Part shown: positions 9,127 to 18,147 of the stretch, piece by piece
Layout: each line of letters begins with the position of its first letter
Numbering within the stretch: the first letter of the stretch is position 1
From: Pigmentiphaga humi
GTDB taxonomy: Bacteria > Pseudomonadota > Gammaproteobacteria > Burkholderiales > Burkholderiaceae_B
NCBI RefSeq assembly: GCF_900606115.1
Contig: NZ_UWPJ01000040.1
Coordinates: 1-58,295 of the forward strand
Direction of reading: 5' to 3'
DNA length: 58,295 nt
The notes under the pieces: generated by a model
Told to the model about the DNA's origin: nothing
The model's input: only the letters and a program-made list of their open reading frames with translations
The model's database searches: none
Translations under genes and position numbers: made by a program

Positions 9127-11187
9127 TCAGGCTTTCAGGAAATCTTCTCTTCCGCGCATCCATCTCGATAAATGGGCGGACACGACATCCGGGGCTTCGG
9201 CCTGCAACTGCGCCGCGGCCTCGTGCGCCTGCTCGGCGATCTCGAGATCGTTCTCCAGGTCGGCAAAACGCATCAGCGCCAGCCCCGACTGGCGCACCCC
9301 CAGGAACTCGCCGGGGCCGCGCAGCTCCAGGTCGCGCCGGGCGATCTCGAAACCGTCGGTGGTCTCGTGCATGGTCCGCAGCCGGGCCTTGGCCACCTGC
9401 GACAGCGGCCCCTGGTACAGCAGCACGCACACGGACTCGGCCGCGCCCCGGCCCACCCGGCCGCGCAACTGGTGCAACTGGGCCAGGCCGAAGCGCTCGG
9501 CATGCTCGATGACCATCAGCGACGCATTGGGCACGTCCACGCCGACTTCGATCACCGTGGTGGCGACCAGCAGATCCACCTCGCCGTCCTTGAAAGCCTG
9601 CATCACCGCGGCCTTCTCGGCCGTGGGCAGCCGGCCGTGCACCAGGCCCACCCGCAACTCGGGCAGCGCATGCCGCAGCGCTTCGTACGTATCGACCGCC
9701 GTCTGCAGCTCCAGCGTCTCGCTCTCTTCCACCAGGGGACAGACCCAATACACCTGGCGCCCTGCCCGCGCCGCTTCGCGTATGCGCGCCACCACCTCGT
9801 CGCGGCGCGCATCGGACAGCAGCTTGGTGATCACCGGCACCCGCCCCGGCGGCAGTTCGTCGATCACGGACACGTCGAGGTCGGCGAAGAAAGTCATCGC
9901 CAGCGTGCGCGGAATCGGCGTGGCCGACATCATCAACTGGTGCGGGAAGATCTCGTCCTCGCCGCCCTTGTTGCGCAGCGCCAGCCGCTGGCCCACGCCG
10001 AAGCGGTGCTGCTCGTCGACGATGGACAGGCCCAGGCGCGCGAACTGCACGTGCTGCTGGATCAGCGCCTGCGTGCCCACGGCCAGCCGGGCCTCGCCGC
10101 TTTCGATCAGCGCGGCGGCCTCGCGCCGCGCCTTGGCGGCCAGGCTGCCGGTCAGCCACGCCACCGTGACGCCCAGCGGCTCCAGCCATCCCACCAGTTT
10201 GCGGAAATGCTGCTCGGCCAGGATCTCGGTAGGCGCCATCAGCGCCGCCTGGAAACCGTTGTCGATGGCTTGCGCCGCGGCCAGCGCCGCCACCACCGTC
10301 TTGCCGCTGCCGACGTCGCCCTGCAGCAGGCGCTGCATGGGGTGAGGCCGCGCCAGATCGGCGGCGATTTCCTCGCGCACGCGCTGCTGCGCGCCGGTCA
10401 GCGCGAACGGCAGCGTTGCCAGCAGGCGCGCCACCAGCCCGTCCGGCGCGGTCGAACGCGCCAGCGGCGGCGCGCGCTTGTCCAGCCGCGCCGCGCGCGC
10501 GCGCGCCAGCGACAGCTGCTGGGCCAGCAATTCGTCGAACTTGATGCGCAGCCAGGCCGGGTGCGCGCGGTCCACCAGCGACTCGGTGGCGACCTCGGGC
10601 GGCGGCGCGTGCAACAGCCGCACCGACTCGCCGAACGGCATCAGGCCGTAACGCTGCAGCAGCGGCTGGGGCAAGGTATCGGCCAGATCGGCGGTCTTGA
10701 GCGCCGCGGCGATGGCCTTGCGCAGCGTGGCCTGCGGCAGCCCCTCGGTGGTGGGGTAGACCGGCGTCAGGCGGTCGGGCAGCGGGGCGTCGTCCCCGGC
10801 GACGGTGGTGCGCGGATGCACCATCTCCATACCGAAGAAACCGCCGCGGGCTTCGCCGCGCGCACGGATGCGGCGCCCCACCGCCAACTGCTTCTGCTGG
10901 CTGGGATAGAAATTGAGGTAGCGCAGCCCCAGTTCGCCCGTTTCGTCCCGGATCGCCGCCACCAGTTGGCGGCGCGGCCGGTAAGCGACCTCGCAGCGCG
11001 TCACCTCCCCTTCGACCTGCGCCCACATGCCGGGGATCAGGCGGCCGATCGGCGTCACCTGCGTCTCGTCCTCGTAGCGCAGGGGCAGGTGGAGGACGAA
11101 ATCGTCCGCCGCGACCAGTCCCAGCTTGCGCATCTTGCGCTGCTGCGGGGTCAGCGCGGCGTCTTCCCGGGCGGGAGAGCGGTCCAT
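9127..11187 (-). CDS. recG: ATP-dependent DNA helicase RecG
   Basis: 686-residue RecG: it remodels stalled replication forks and branch-migrates Holliday junctions. The N-terminal wedge/OB domain (about 45-150) is followed by a superfamily 2 helicase core. Walker A reads LLQGDVGSGKTVVA (about residue 290), the DEQH box VDEQHRFGVGQR, motif III MSATPIPRTLA, and motif VI QLRGRVGRG. The C-terminal ARRDLELRGPGEFLG block is typical of RecG. The length matches the family. A 28-base gap separates it from the ridA gene upstream on the same strand. Confidence 0.96.
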   Translation of the reverse strand: MDRSPAREDAALTPQQRKMRKLGLVAADDFVLHLPLRYEDETQVTPIGRLIPGMWAQVEGEVTRCEVAYRPRRQLVAAIRDETGELGLRYLNFYPSQQKQLAVGRRIRARGEARGGFFGMEMVHPRTTVAGDDAPLPDRLTPVYPTTEGLPQATLRKAIAAALKTADLADTLPQPLLQRYGLMPFGESVRLLHAPPPEVATESLVDRAHPAWLRIKFDELLAQQLSLARARAARLDKRAPPLARSTAPDGLVARLLATLPFALTGAQQRVREEIAADLARPHPMQRLLQGDVGSGKTVVAALAAAQAIDNGFQAALMAPTEILAEQHFRKLVGWLEPLGVTVAWLTGSLAAKARREAAALIESGEARLAVGTQALIQQHVQFARLGLSIVDEQHRFGVGQRLALRNKGGEDEIFPHQLMMSATPIPRTLAMTFFADLDVSVIDELPPGRVPVITKLLSDARRDEVVARIREAARAGRQVYWVCPLVEESETLELQTAVDTYEALRHALPELRVGLVHGRLPTAEKAAVMQAFKDGEVDLLVATTVIEVGVDVPNASLMVIEHAERFGLAQLHQLRGRVGRGAAESVCVLLYQGPLSQVAKARLRTMHETTDGFEIARRDLELRGPGEFLGVRQSGLALMRFADLENDLEIAEQAHEAAAQLQAEAPDVVSAHLSRWMRGREDFLKA

Positions 11188-11215
11188 GCGGAACCTGCGC
11201 GATCGGCGATGGGGA

Positions 11216-11605
11216 TCAGATCACCAGCACCGCCTCGACCTCGAATTCCGCGCCCTTGGGCAGCGCCGCCACGCCCACGGTCGAACGCGCCGGGAAGGGC
11301 TGGGGAATGATCTGGGCCATGATCTCGTTGGCCGTGCCGAACTTGGAGAGATCGGTCAGGAACAAGGTCAGCTTGACGACCTGATCCAGCGTGCCGCCCG
11401 CCTGGCGCACCACCGCTTCCATATTGGCGAAGGCCTGGCGCACCTGGGCCTCGAAGCTCGCGGTGACCAGTTCGCCCGTGGCCGGCGCGAGTCCGATCTG
11501 GCCCGACAGATAGACGGTCTTGCCCGAGGCCGGCACGGCGACGGCCTGGGAATACGGGCCGACGGCGGCCGGGGCGGCGTCGGTATGGATGATCTGCTTG
11601 CTCAT
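11216..11605 (-). CDS. ridA: RidA-family reactive intermediate deaminase
   Basis: 129-residue YjgF/YER057c/UK114 family protein. RidA hydrolyses enamine/imine intermediates formed by PLP enzymes and so protects them. The key arginine lies in FPARSTVGVAALPKGAEFEVE near the C-terminus, and the N-terminal GPYSQAV and YLSGQIGL blocks are present. It precedes recG in the direction of transcription and is likely co-transcribed with it. It is divergent from the permease at 11802. Confidence 0.9.
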   Translation of the reverse strand: MSKQIIHTDAAPAAVGPYSQAVAVPASGKTVYLSGQIGLAPATGELVTASFEAQVRQAFANMEAVVRQAGGTLDQVVKLTLFLTDLSKFGTANEIMAQIIPQPFPARSTVGVAALPKGAEFEVEAVLVI

Positions 11606-11801
11606 GCTTGCCTCTGGAATCTGGGTAGGGATGCTTGCGGCTTCCTATGCATAAAGCTATCAGAAATTCGATTGCAATAGGGCACCCATTGGACCTCGGG
11701 TAACAAATTCCCTATTACCAGAATGGATTTTCACCCCTGTTGCAGCGCAAAAGCGTACGCTGCCGCCGCACTGCAAAACAAAGAGCAGGAACACCCTTTG
11801 T

Positions 11802-13772
11802 ATGAAAGCATCATCGTGGCGCGAGCGTCTGCTGGGCAAGGCTCGCGATCCTTTTTCGCCGGATACGCGGCACTCCATCGCGCTGGCCGCCTTCCTGGCC
11901 TGGGTGGGACTGGGCGCGGACGGCCTCTCGTCCTCCGCCTACGGCCCTGAAGAAGCTTTCCGGGCGCTCGGCTCGCATACCCACCTGGCGCTGTTCCTGG
12001 CGATCGCCACGGCCGTCACGGTATTCGTGGTGGCGCTGGCCTACAACCAGGTCATCGAACTCTTCCCCACGGGCGGCGGCGGCTACCGCGTCTCGACCGC
12101 GCTGCTCGGCCCCACCGCCGGCCTGGTCTCCGGTTCGGCGCTGATCGTCGACTACGTGCTGACCATCGCCATCTCGGTGGCCAGCGGCACCGACGCGCTG
12201 TTCTCGCTGCTGCCGGCCGATTGGCAGGCCTTCAAGCTGTGGACCGCCTGCGCCATGGTGCTGCTGCTGATCTGGCTGAACCTGCGCGGCGCCAAGGAAA
12301 GCATCCGCGTGCTGCTGCCCATCTTCGTCGGCTTCCTGGTCACGCATGCGCTGCTGATAGGCTGGGGCATCTTCGCCCACGCCGAGGGCCTGCCGCTGCT
12401 GATCCCGGACACGCTGCGCGAAGTCCGCGAATTCTCGCAAGAGGCAGGCTGGTTCTTCGTGCTGGCCGTGTTCCTGAAAGCCTACTCCCTGGGCGGCGGA
12501 ACCTATACCGGAATCGAGGCCGTCTCCAACAACGTCGACCGGCTGGCCGAGCCCGTGGTCCATACCGGCAAGGCCACCATGATGCTGATGGCCATCAGCC
12601 TGGCCTTCACCGCCGGCGGCATCATCCTGCTCTACCTGCTGTGGAACGCCGCCCCCGTCGAAGGCCAGACGCTGAACGCGGTGGTCTTCGGCAACGTACT
12701 GCGGGAAATGGGCTTCGACGGCGGCAGCCTGTTCGCCTCGCTGACCCTGGTGCTCGCCTTCGAGGCCGGACTGCTGTTCGTGGCCGCCAATACCGGCTTC
12801 CTGGGCGGCCCCTCGGTGCTGTCCAACATGGCGTCCGACTCCTGGGTGCCGCACCGCTTCCGCTACCTGTCCAACCGGCTGGTGACCGAGAACGGCGTCC
12901 TGCTGATGGGCCTGGCCGCCTTCGCCATCATGCTGCTGACCGGCGGCGACGTCTCGGTGCTGGTGGTGCTCTACTCGATCAACGTGTTCCTGACCTTCTC
13001 GCTGTCGCTGGCCGGGCTGTCGCGCTACTGGATACGCAACCGCAAGAAGCCGCTGCACAAGGGCCACTGGCGCCGGCGGCTGGCGCTGTCGCTGACCGGC
13101 CTGGCCATCACCAGCTCCATCCTGGTCATTACCATCGTCGAGAAATTCTTCGAAGGCGGATGGGCCACGCTGCTCATCACCAGCGTGCTGATCGGCGCCT
13201 GCCTGTGGGTGCGCGCGCATTACCGCGAAGTGCGCCGGCGCATCGCGCTGATCGACGAAATCTTCGCCGACCAGGCCTTCGGCTCGGACTGCTCGCCGCC
13301 GGCGCTCGACCCCTACTCCCCCACCGCGGCCTTCGTGGTGGGCTCCAGCCGCGGCGGCGGCCTGCACGCGCTTCTGTGGGTGCAGCGCATGTTTCCCGAC
13401 CACTTCAAGAACTTCATCTTCATCAATGCCCGCACCGTGGACGCCCAGGTCTATGGCGGCGCGGAAGCCATGGAGGCCATGAAGCTGCAGGCCACCACTT
13501 CGCTCAAGTTCTTCGAACGCTTCTGCAACAGCTACGGCATGGCCGCCACCAGCCGCCTGGCCTTCGGCACCGATGCCGTCCAGACGCTGGAAAAACAGAT
13601 CACCGAACTGCTGCAGGAATATCCGAACACCATCGTGTTCGCCAGCAAGCTGGTGTTCAAGCACGAGAACTTCATCACCCGCCTGCTGCACAACCAGGCG
13701 ATCACTTCGCTGCAGCGGCGCATGCACGTCAACGGACAGCAGTTGATGGTGCTGCCCATGCTGATCGACTAG
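11802..13772 (+). CDS. APC-superfamily permease, KimA-like
   Basis: 656-residue membrane protein with about 12 transmembrane segments (residues about 25-465), then a soluble C-terminal domain of about 180 residues. The early GLGADGLSSSAYGPEEAF motif and FPTGGGGYRVS are typical of the APC group that includes the Bacillus potassium importer KimA, which also has a cytosolic tail. K+ uptake is therefore a reasonable guess, but amino-acid transport cannot be excluded. The 196-base gap to ridA holds a spaced inverted repeat (AATAGGG 11676-11682, CCCTATT 11710-11716). No Bacillus-type ydaO riboswitch was seen. Confidence 0.8.
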   Translation: MKASSWRERLLGKARDPFSPDTRHSIALAAFLAWVGLGADGLSSSAYGPEEAFRALGSHTHLALFLAIATAVTVFVVALAYNQVIELFPTGGGGYRVSTALLGPTAGLVSGSALIVDYVLTIAISVASGTDALFSLLPADWQAFKLWTACAMVLLLIWLNLRGAKESIRVLLPIFVGFLVTHALLIGWGIFAHAEGLPLLIPDTLREVREFSQEAGWFFVLAVFLKAYSLGGGTYTGIEAVSNNVDRLAEPVVHTGKATMMLMAISLAFTAGGIILLYLLWNAAPVEGQTLNAVVFGNVLREMGFDGGSLFASLTLVLAFEAGLLFVAANTGFLGGPSVLSNMASDSWVPHRFRYLSNRLVTENGVLLMGLAAFAIMLLTGGDVSVLVVLYSINVFLTFSLSLAGLSRYWIRNRKKPLHKGHWRRRLALSLTGLAITSSILVITIVEKFFEGGWATLLITSVLIGACLWVRAHYREVRRRIALIDEIFADQAFGSDCSPPALDPYSPTAAFVVGSSRGGGLHALLWVQRMFPDHFKNFIFINARTVDAQVYGGAEAMEAMKLQATTSLKFFERFCNSYGMAATSRLAFGTDAVQTLEKQITELLQEYPNTIVFASKLVFKHENFITRLLHNQAITSLQRRMHVNGQQLMVLPMLID

Positions 13773-13834
13773 CGCCGCGCAGGGCGGCCGGGGCAGGCGC
13801 GGTATGCTTATGCAAACCGTCCTGCCTGCCCCTC

Positions 13835-14323
13835 ATGCTCAGATTCGAACACCTCATCCAGATCAACGATCCGCTCATGCCCCTGCTGACGCCCTTGACG
13901 CGGGAGCAGATCTGGCGCGGCCTCTACATACGCGCCCACCAGCCGACGGAGTTCGTCATGGGCCTGGAAAGCTGCACGATCGAGAACGAGACGGTCGGCC
14001 CGGAGCAGACCGTGTTGACCCGCGTGCTGGACTTCGGCCCGTTCCAGGTCCACGACCAGGTCACCCTGACGCCGATGGACGGCGTCCGGATCGTGGCTGC
14101 GGCCACCGAGCTGTGGCCGCGCAGCACGGCGGCCGTAAACATCGAAGAGCCCGAGGAAGGCAGCCTGTTCCTGCGCTTCACCTACGAACTGGAGCTGAAG
14201 GAAGGCCACAGCGAACTCGACGAAACTGCCGTCGAGCTACGCAAGCAGGCCTACATCGCCGCCGACATGGACACCGTGCAGCGCATACGCGAACTGGCGG
14301 AAAGCGGGCGGCTGCCGCACTAG
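13835..14323 (+). CDS. DUF1857/SRPBCC-like protein
   Basis: 162-residue soluble protein. The pattern RFEHLIQINDP...LTREQIWRGLYIRAHQPTEF...TAAVNIEEPEEGSLFLRFTYE matches, from memory, the DUF1857 family of START/SRPBCC-fold proteins, which bind a small hydrophobic ligand. No catalytic residues are assignable. The start is the ATG just before the conserved LRFEHLI strand. It follows the permease on the same strand after 62 bases and is convergent with fpr, whose stop is one base away. Confidence 0.7.
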   Translation: MLRFEHLIQINDPLMPLLTPLTREQIWRGLYIRAHQPTEFVMGLESCTIENETVGPEQTVLTRVLDFGPFQVHDQVTLTPMDGVRIVAAATELWPRSTAAVNIEEPEEGSLFLRFTYELELKEGHSELDETAVELRKQAYIAADMDTVQRIRELAESGRLPH

Positions 14324-14324
14324 C

Positions 14325-15101
14325 TCACTTTTCCACGAAGGCCCGTTCGACCACGTAGTCGCCCGGCTGGCCCGTTCCCTCGGACACCTTGAACCCCAGG
14401 CCGTCCAAGATGGCGCTGATGTCGCTCAGCATGTGCGGGCTGCCGCACAGCATGGCGCGGTCGGTCTCGGGATTGACCGGCGGCAGGCCGACGTCGGCCG
14501 CCAGCTTGCCGCTGGTCAGCAGATCGGTGATGCGGCCCTGGTTGCGGAACGGTTCGCGCGTGACCGTCGGGTAGTAGATCAGCTTGTCGCGCACCATCTC
14601 GCCGAAATACTCGTTGTCCGGCAGCTCGCTGCCGATGTAGTCGGCATAAGCCAGCTCGCTCAACCAGCGCACGCCGTGCACCAGCACCACTTTCTCGAAG
14701 CGCTCGTAGACGTCCGGGTCCTTGATGATGCTCATGAACGGCGCCAGGCCGGTGCCGGTGCCGAACAGGTACAGGTTGCGGCCGGGAAGCAGGTCGTCGA
14801 CCACCAGCGTGCCTACGGGCTTGCGGCTGACCAGGATGGAGTCGCCGACCTTCAGGTGCTGCAGGCGCGACGTGAGCGGACCATTGGGCACCTTGATGCT
14901 GAGGAACTCGAGGTGCTCTTCGTAGTTGGCGCTGGCGATGCTGTAGGCGCGCATCAGCGGCTTGCCCTCGACCTCCAGGCCGATCATGACGAAGTGCCCA
15001 TTGTGGAACCGCAGAGCGGGATCGCGCGTCGTCCGAAAACTGAAAAGCGTATCGTTCCAGTGGTGAACGCTGGTGACGCGTTCGGTATTGAAAGCGGCCA
15101 T
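14325..15101 (-). CDS. fpr: Ferredoxin/flavodoxin-NADP+ reductase
   Basis: 258-residue FAD protein of the bacterial (class I/Fpr) ferredoxin-NADP+ reductase family, which moves electrons between NADPH and ferredoxin or flavodoxin. The FAD-binding RAYSIAS motif is at about residue 50, the NADP-binding GTGTGLAPFMS at about residue 112, and the CGSPHML block near residue 215. The C-terminus YVVERAFVEK is the extended tail seen in subclass I enzymes. Its start faces the tRNA-Ala gene; the 278 bases between hold the tRNA promoter and no gene. Confidence 0.94.
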   Translation of the reverse strand: MAAFNTERVTSVHHWNDTLFSFRTTRDPALRFHNGHFVMIGLEVEGKPLMRAYSIASANYEEHLEFLSIKVPNGPLTSRLQHLKVGDSILVSRKPVGTLVVDDLLPGRNLYLFGTGTGLAPFMSIIKDPDVYERFEKVVLVHGVRWLSELAYADYIGSELPDNEYFGEMVRDKLIYYPTVTREPFRNQGRITDLLTSGKLAADVGLPPVNPETDRAMLCGSPHMLSDISAILDGLGFKVSEGTGQPGDYVVERAFVEK

Positions 15102-15366
15102 GGGCTGTAGGATCCCGTGTAGATAGTCCCGGGGAGTTTACCAAACGATGCCGCGGGAAAGCTGCGTAAACCCTTGTTTTCAAGAGGTTTGGCGGCAAAA
15201 AGAGCGGAAAAGGCCGGGCGTTATGAAGGCTTGTTTTAAGCATATTTCCTCAGGCAGGAACGCTTGCCGGATCAAGCTGGTAAACCGCTAAGTCCTACCT
15301 GCGGCGCTGCTCGGCCGCGGCAATTTTCGAACACCCATGCGAATTTTTTTGAAATCCGGTATAGTT

Positions 15367-15456
<90 letters not shown>

Positions 15457-15564
15457 TATGCAGCGTCAGCAAGTGGTTGATTTTCAAGGCTTTTTTATTG
15501 GCCGCCCCTAGCTGACCAGCGAAACTGCTACATGATCGTGCTACATGTTGGAAGACATGCAGCC

Positions 15565-16872
15565 ATGTGTACGCACCTCCAAAGACGCGGCAACCGTTAC
15601 TACCTTCGCCGTGTCATCCCCATCGATCTAGTGCCTGCCTACGGGCGTCGTGAATTCACCCGAGCCCTCGGCACGAGCGACTACACCGAAGCCCGGGTGC
15701 GCTGTCGGCGACTGGGCGCTCAACTCGACGAAGAATTTGAAGCCATTCGTGCCGGGAAGCCCATGGAGCATCCACGGCCTCCGGCCAGTTCCTCGCCTAT
15801 CGTCATTCCGCCGACGAGCGCACAGCCTCTTCCAGCAGCCCCGCAGCCCGCTATGGACGGAATCTCCCTAACGAAGCTGGCCAAAAAGTGGGAAGCCGAG
15901 CGCAGGCCTTCAGGACGCTCCGTAGCGGCCATGGGCAGAGTCATCGCCCGCTTTGAAGCCATGGTGGGTAAGATCTCTGCCCCCGGCATCACCAAGGCTC
16001 ATGGCGTCCAGTTCAAAGACAAGCTGCTGGAGTCCGGCCAGACTGCCGTGAACACGAACAAGCAATTCGACGTGTTCAACGCCCTGCTGAATTACGGCGT
16101 GGGCAACGGGGATCTGGACATGAACCCGATACGAGGCATTCGGGTCGCAGTCAAGCGCAAGGCCAAAGACGCCCGGCACCCGTTCGACCTACCCGCCCTC
16201 CAAGCCATTTTCAGCAGCTCCGTATACAGCGACAAAAAAGGGGTGCCCGAGCACATCGGCTTCGAGGCGGCCTACTGGATCCCCCTTCTGGGCCTGTTCT
16301 ACGGCGCACGCCGTGAAGAGCTATGCCAGCTTCGGCCAGAGGACGTGTACGAGGAAGTCTACCGAGGCGCCAACGACAAGGATGCTCGCTGCTGGGTGCT
16401 GCGGATCACGGACGGCGGCGACGATCAGGGCGTAAAGAACGCGAACAGCGTTCGGCGGGTACCGCTGCATTCAGCGCTGCTGGAGCTTGGCTTCGTCGAG
16501 TTCGCCAAGGCGCAACGAGGCAAGGCCCGGCTATTCTGGCGGCTCAAACCCGACGAGCACGGCGATGAGGGCGCTGCATTCGGAAAGTGGTTCAGCAAGC
16601 ACTTACGCCAAGAGTGCGGCGTGGCGAACAGGAAAATGGTATTCCACAGTTTCCGCCATTCGTTCAAGGACTACTGCCGGGAGGCGGAAATTTTGGAGGA
16701 GGTATCGGATGCATTATCGGGGCACAGCAACGGCAAAGAGTCGCGTCGATACGGCGGTGTGAGCTATCCGCTACGACCTTTGGTAGAAGCGATGCAAAAA
16801 TACAAAGTTCCGGGACTGCGCCTTCCAAGTCATGAAAAACGTGACCTGAAGCCAAATCGACCAACTAGCTGA
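15565..16872 (+). CDS. int: Tyrosine recombinase / integrase
   Basis: 435-residue site-specific recombinase that probably integrates the element into tRNA-Ala. The N-terminus (THLQRRGNRYYLRRVIP) is a DUF6538-type arm-binding region. A SAM-like core-binding region is at about 105-200, and the catalytic domain follows with the first arginine in LFYGARREELCQL, the HSFRHSFKDYC box and a tyrosine in the ESRRYGG segment. An ATG at 15532 adds eleven residues; the ATG at 15565 fits the family start and has GGAAGA upstream. It lies 109 bases from the left tRNA repeat. Confidence 0.93.
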   Translation: MCTHLQRRGNRYYLRRVIPIDLVPAYGRREFTRALGTSDYTEARVRCRRLGAQLDEEFEAIRAGKPMEHPRPPASSSPIVIPPTSAQPLPAAPQPAMDGISLTKLAKKWEAERRPSGRSVAAMGRVIARFEAMVGKISAPGITKAHGVQFKDKLLESGQTAVNTNKQFDVFNALLNYGVGNGDLDMNPIRGIRVAVKRKAKDARHPFDLPALQAIFSSSVYSDKKGVPEHIGFEAAYWIPLLGLFYGARREELCQLRPEDVYEEVYRGANDKDARCWVLRITDGGDDQGVKNANSVRRVPLHSALLELGFVEFAKAQRGKARLFWRLKPDEHGDEGAAFGKWFSKHLRQECGVANRKMVFHSFRHSFKDYCREAEILEEVSDALSGHSNGKESRRYGGVSYPLRPLVEAMQKYKVPGLRLPSHEKRDLKPNRPTS

Positions 16873-16885
16873 TCGCAGAAAAACT

Positions 16886-17683
16886 ATGCCACGCCATTCA
16901 AGAGATAACCAACTTTCCCTCGCAGACTTCTCTTGGCTTAACCTTGCGAATTACGCACTATTAAATAGCGCCTCTATATCGCAATGGGCACAAATCGCAC
17001 ATGACCGAGTTGAGCTGCGTCGATTTGTCGCTTTAGGTGCAGAGCACGGCAAAGGAACCCAAGAGTTTCAATACGCTGAGCAACTCGTTGAAAAAGTAAA
17101 GGCCACCCCTTTACAGCCGCTCGGCTTTAGCAAACGGCGAATTCAACGACATCAGTCTGAACAACCACACATTAGCTTATTAACGGAGGACCGAGCAACA
17201 CTCCTTCAACAGCTTTGCGAAGAAAGCCGATGCTGCGCACAGAATACACGTGGAATTATTGACATCACCCTACGTCAGGGGCCCTGGGGAGGGTTATGGC
17301 AACGGTACGCTCATTTAAGTATTGACCTAAACGCATCTGATATCCAGCTTGAAAAAGATTTTCGAACTTGGCTAAAAAAATGGCGAATCAGCGAGAAACT
17401 TAAAAAGAACAATCAACTCAAGGGCAATGCGCTGGGGAAAAAAACTGCCGGATGGGCAAGACACCTTCTGATCCCTTTCGTCGACATGGAAGCCTTTGCA
17501 AACCTGCACCAAAAATTCATACCCAGAAATGTTTTTCAAGAGCTATTGGGATTTCATCGTCCTTATAAGAAGTGGGAACCATTATCCGATACCCAGCTTG
17601 ATGATTTGCGCAAAGACGCGAAAATAATTTTTACCGGTCCAGGCGTAGATATACTGTTGAATTCAATCATATCTGACGAGTAA
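16886..17683 (+). CDS. Unknown low-GC protein next to integrase
   Basis: 265 residues, soluble, no transmembrane segment or recognised catalytic motif. The C-terminal part (WARHLLIPFVDMEAFANLHQ...LFPD-like ending) and its position directly after an integrase recall the DUF6387 group of integrase-linked proteins, but I cannot confirm this. Codon use is much more AT-rich than the integrase, suggesting separate acquisition. It starts 13 bases after the integrase stop. Function unknown. Confidence 0.6.
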   Translation: MPRHSRDNQLSLADFSWLNLANYALLNSASISQWAQIAHDRVELRRFVALGAEHGKGTQEFQYAEQLVEKVKATPLQPLGFSKRRIQRHQSEQPHISLLTEDRATLLQQLCEESRCCAQNTRGIIDITLRQGPWGGLWQRYAHLSIDLNASDIQLEKDFRTWLKKWRISEKLKKNNQLKGNALGKKTAGWARHLLIPFVDMEAFANLHQKFIPRNVFQELLGFHRPYKKWEPLSDTQLDDLRKDAKIIFTGPGVDILLNSIISDE

Positions 17684-17701
17684 ATTAAACGGGGGAAAAA
17701 T

Positions 17702-17788
17702 ATGAGCCAAAACTCCCCGTGGAATATGACGGACTTTGCATCTGAAAATGCAGGTGTGGCCAAAAATTGCCACCAACCTCTTTTTTAG
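17702..17788 (+). CDS. Possible 28-residue leader peptide
   Basis: Short reading frame (MSQNSPWNMTDFASENAG...) with a strong GGGGGA ribosome site six bases upstream. Its stop codon overlaps the ribosome site region of the HTH gene that starts at 17797, which would allow translational coupling. No homology recognised; it may be a chance frame. Confidence 0.3.
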   Translation: MSQNSPWNMTDFASENAGVAKNCHQPLF

Positions 17789-17796
17789 GAATTTGC

Positions 17797-18147
17797 ATGA
17801 AATTTAGTATCGTCAACAATCTTTCGGGATCCAGCAAGCAGGCATACCGAATCGCAGGATGGCAGGCGACTGACTACGAATTGGCCATCATCCGAACCAA
17901 ACAGAAACACAAGCATGTGAGGCGCTTCCAAGGAGCCGGCAACCTCGGCGTAAGTCCGAGTTCGCTGGCGACGTGGGCTTGCCGCCAGACTCATCCCATC
18001 CCCTACGTCAAGATCGGCAGGGCGGTGAGGTATCGCAAGGCTGACCTCGACGATTTTCTGGAGCGTAACCTCCACCAAGTCGAAGCTGCGTCGATGGCGA
18101 CCTCCGCCAGCGTGTTTGCTTATGCGCAAGGCAAGGGGGCCGTATGA
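17797..18147 (+). CDS. AlpA/excisionase-like helix-turn-helix protein
   Basis: 116 residues. The central part (LGVSPSSLATWACRQTHPIPYVKIGRAVRYRKADLDDFLERN) has the layout of the MerR-like HTH_17/AlpA domain: an HTH, a wing with a V/I-G-R-x-V-R-Y strand, and a final helix. Such proteins act as excisionases or activators of integrase or replication genes in integrative elements. An upstream ATG at 17767 lacks a ribosome site; the ATG at 17797 has AGGA nearby. It overlaps the DUF927 gene by ATGA, so the two are coupled. Confidence 0.75.
   Translation: MKFSIVNNLSGSSKQAYRIAGWQATDYELAIIRTKQKHKHVRRFQGAGNLGVSPSSLATWACRQTHPIPYVKIGRAVRYRKADLDDFLERNLHQVEAASMATSASVFAYAQGKGAV

Noticed and set aside
11606-11801. 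Possible c-di-AMP (ydaO-type) riboswitch before the KimA-like permease
   Set aside because: Only a single spaced inverted repeat was found; the conserved riboswitch core is not visible.
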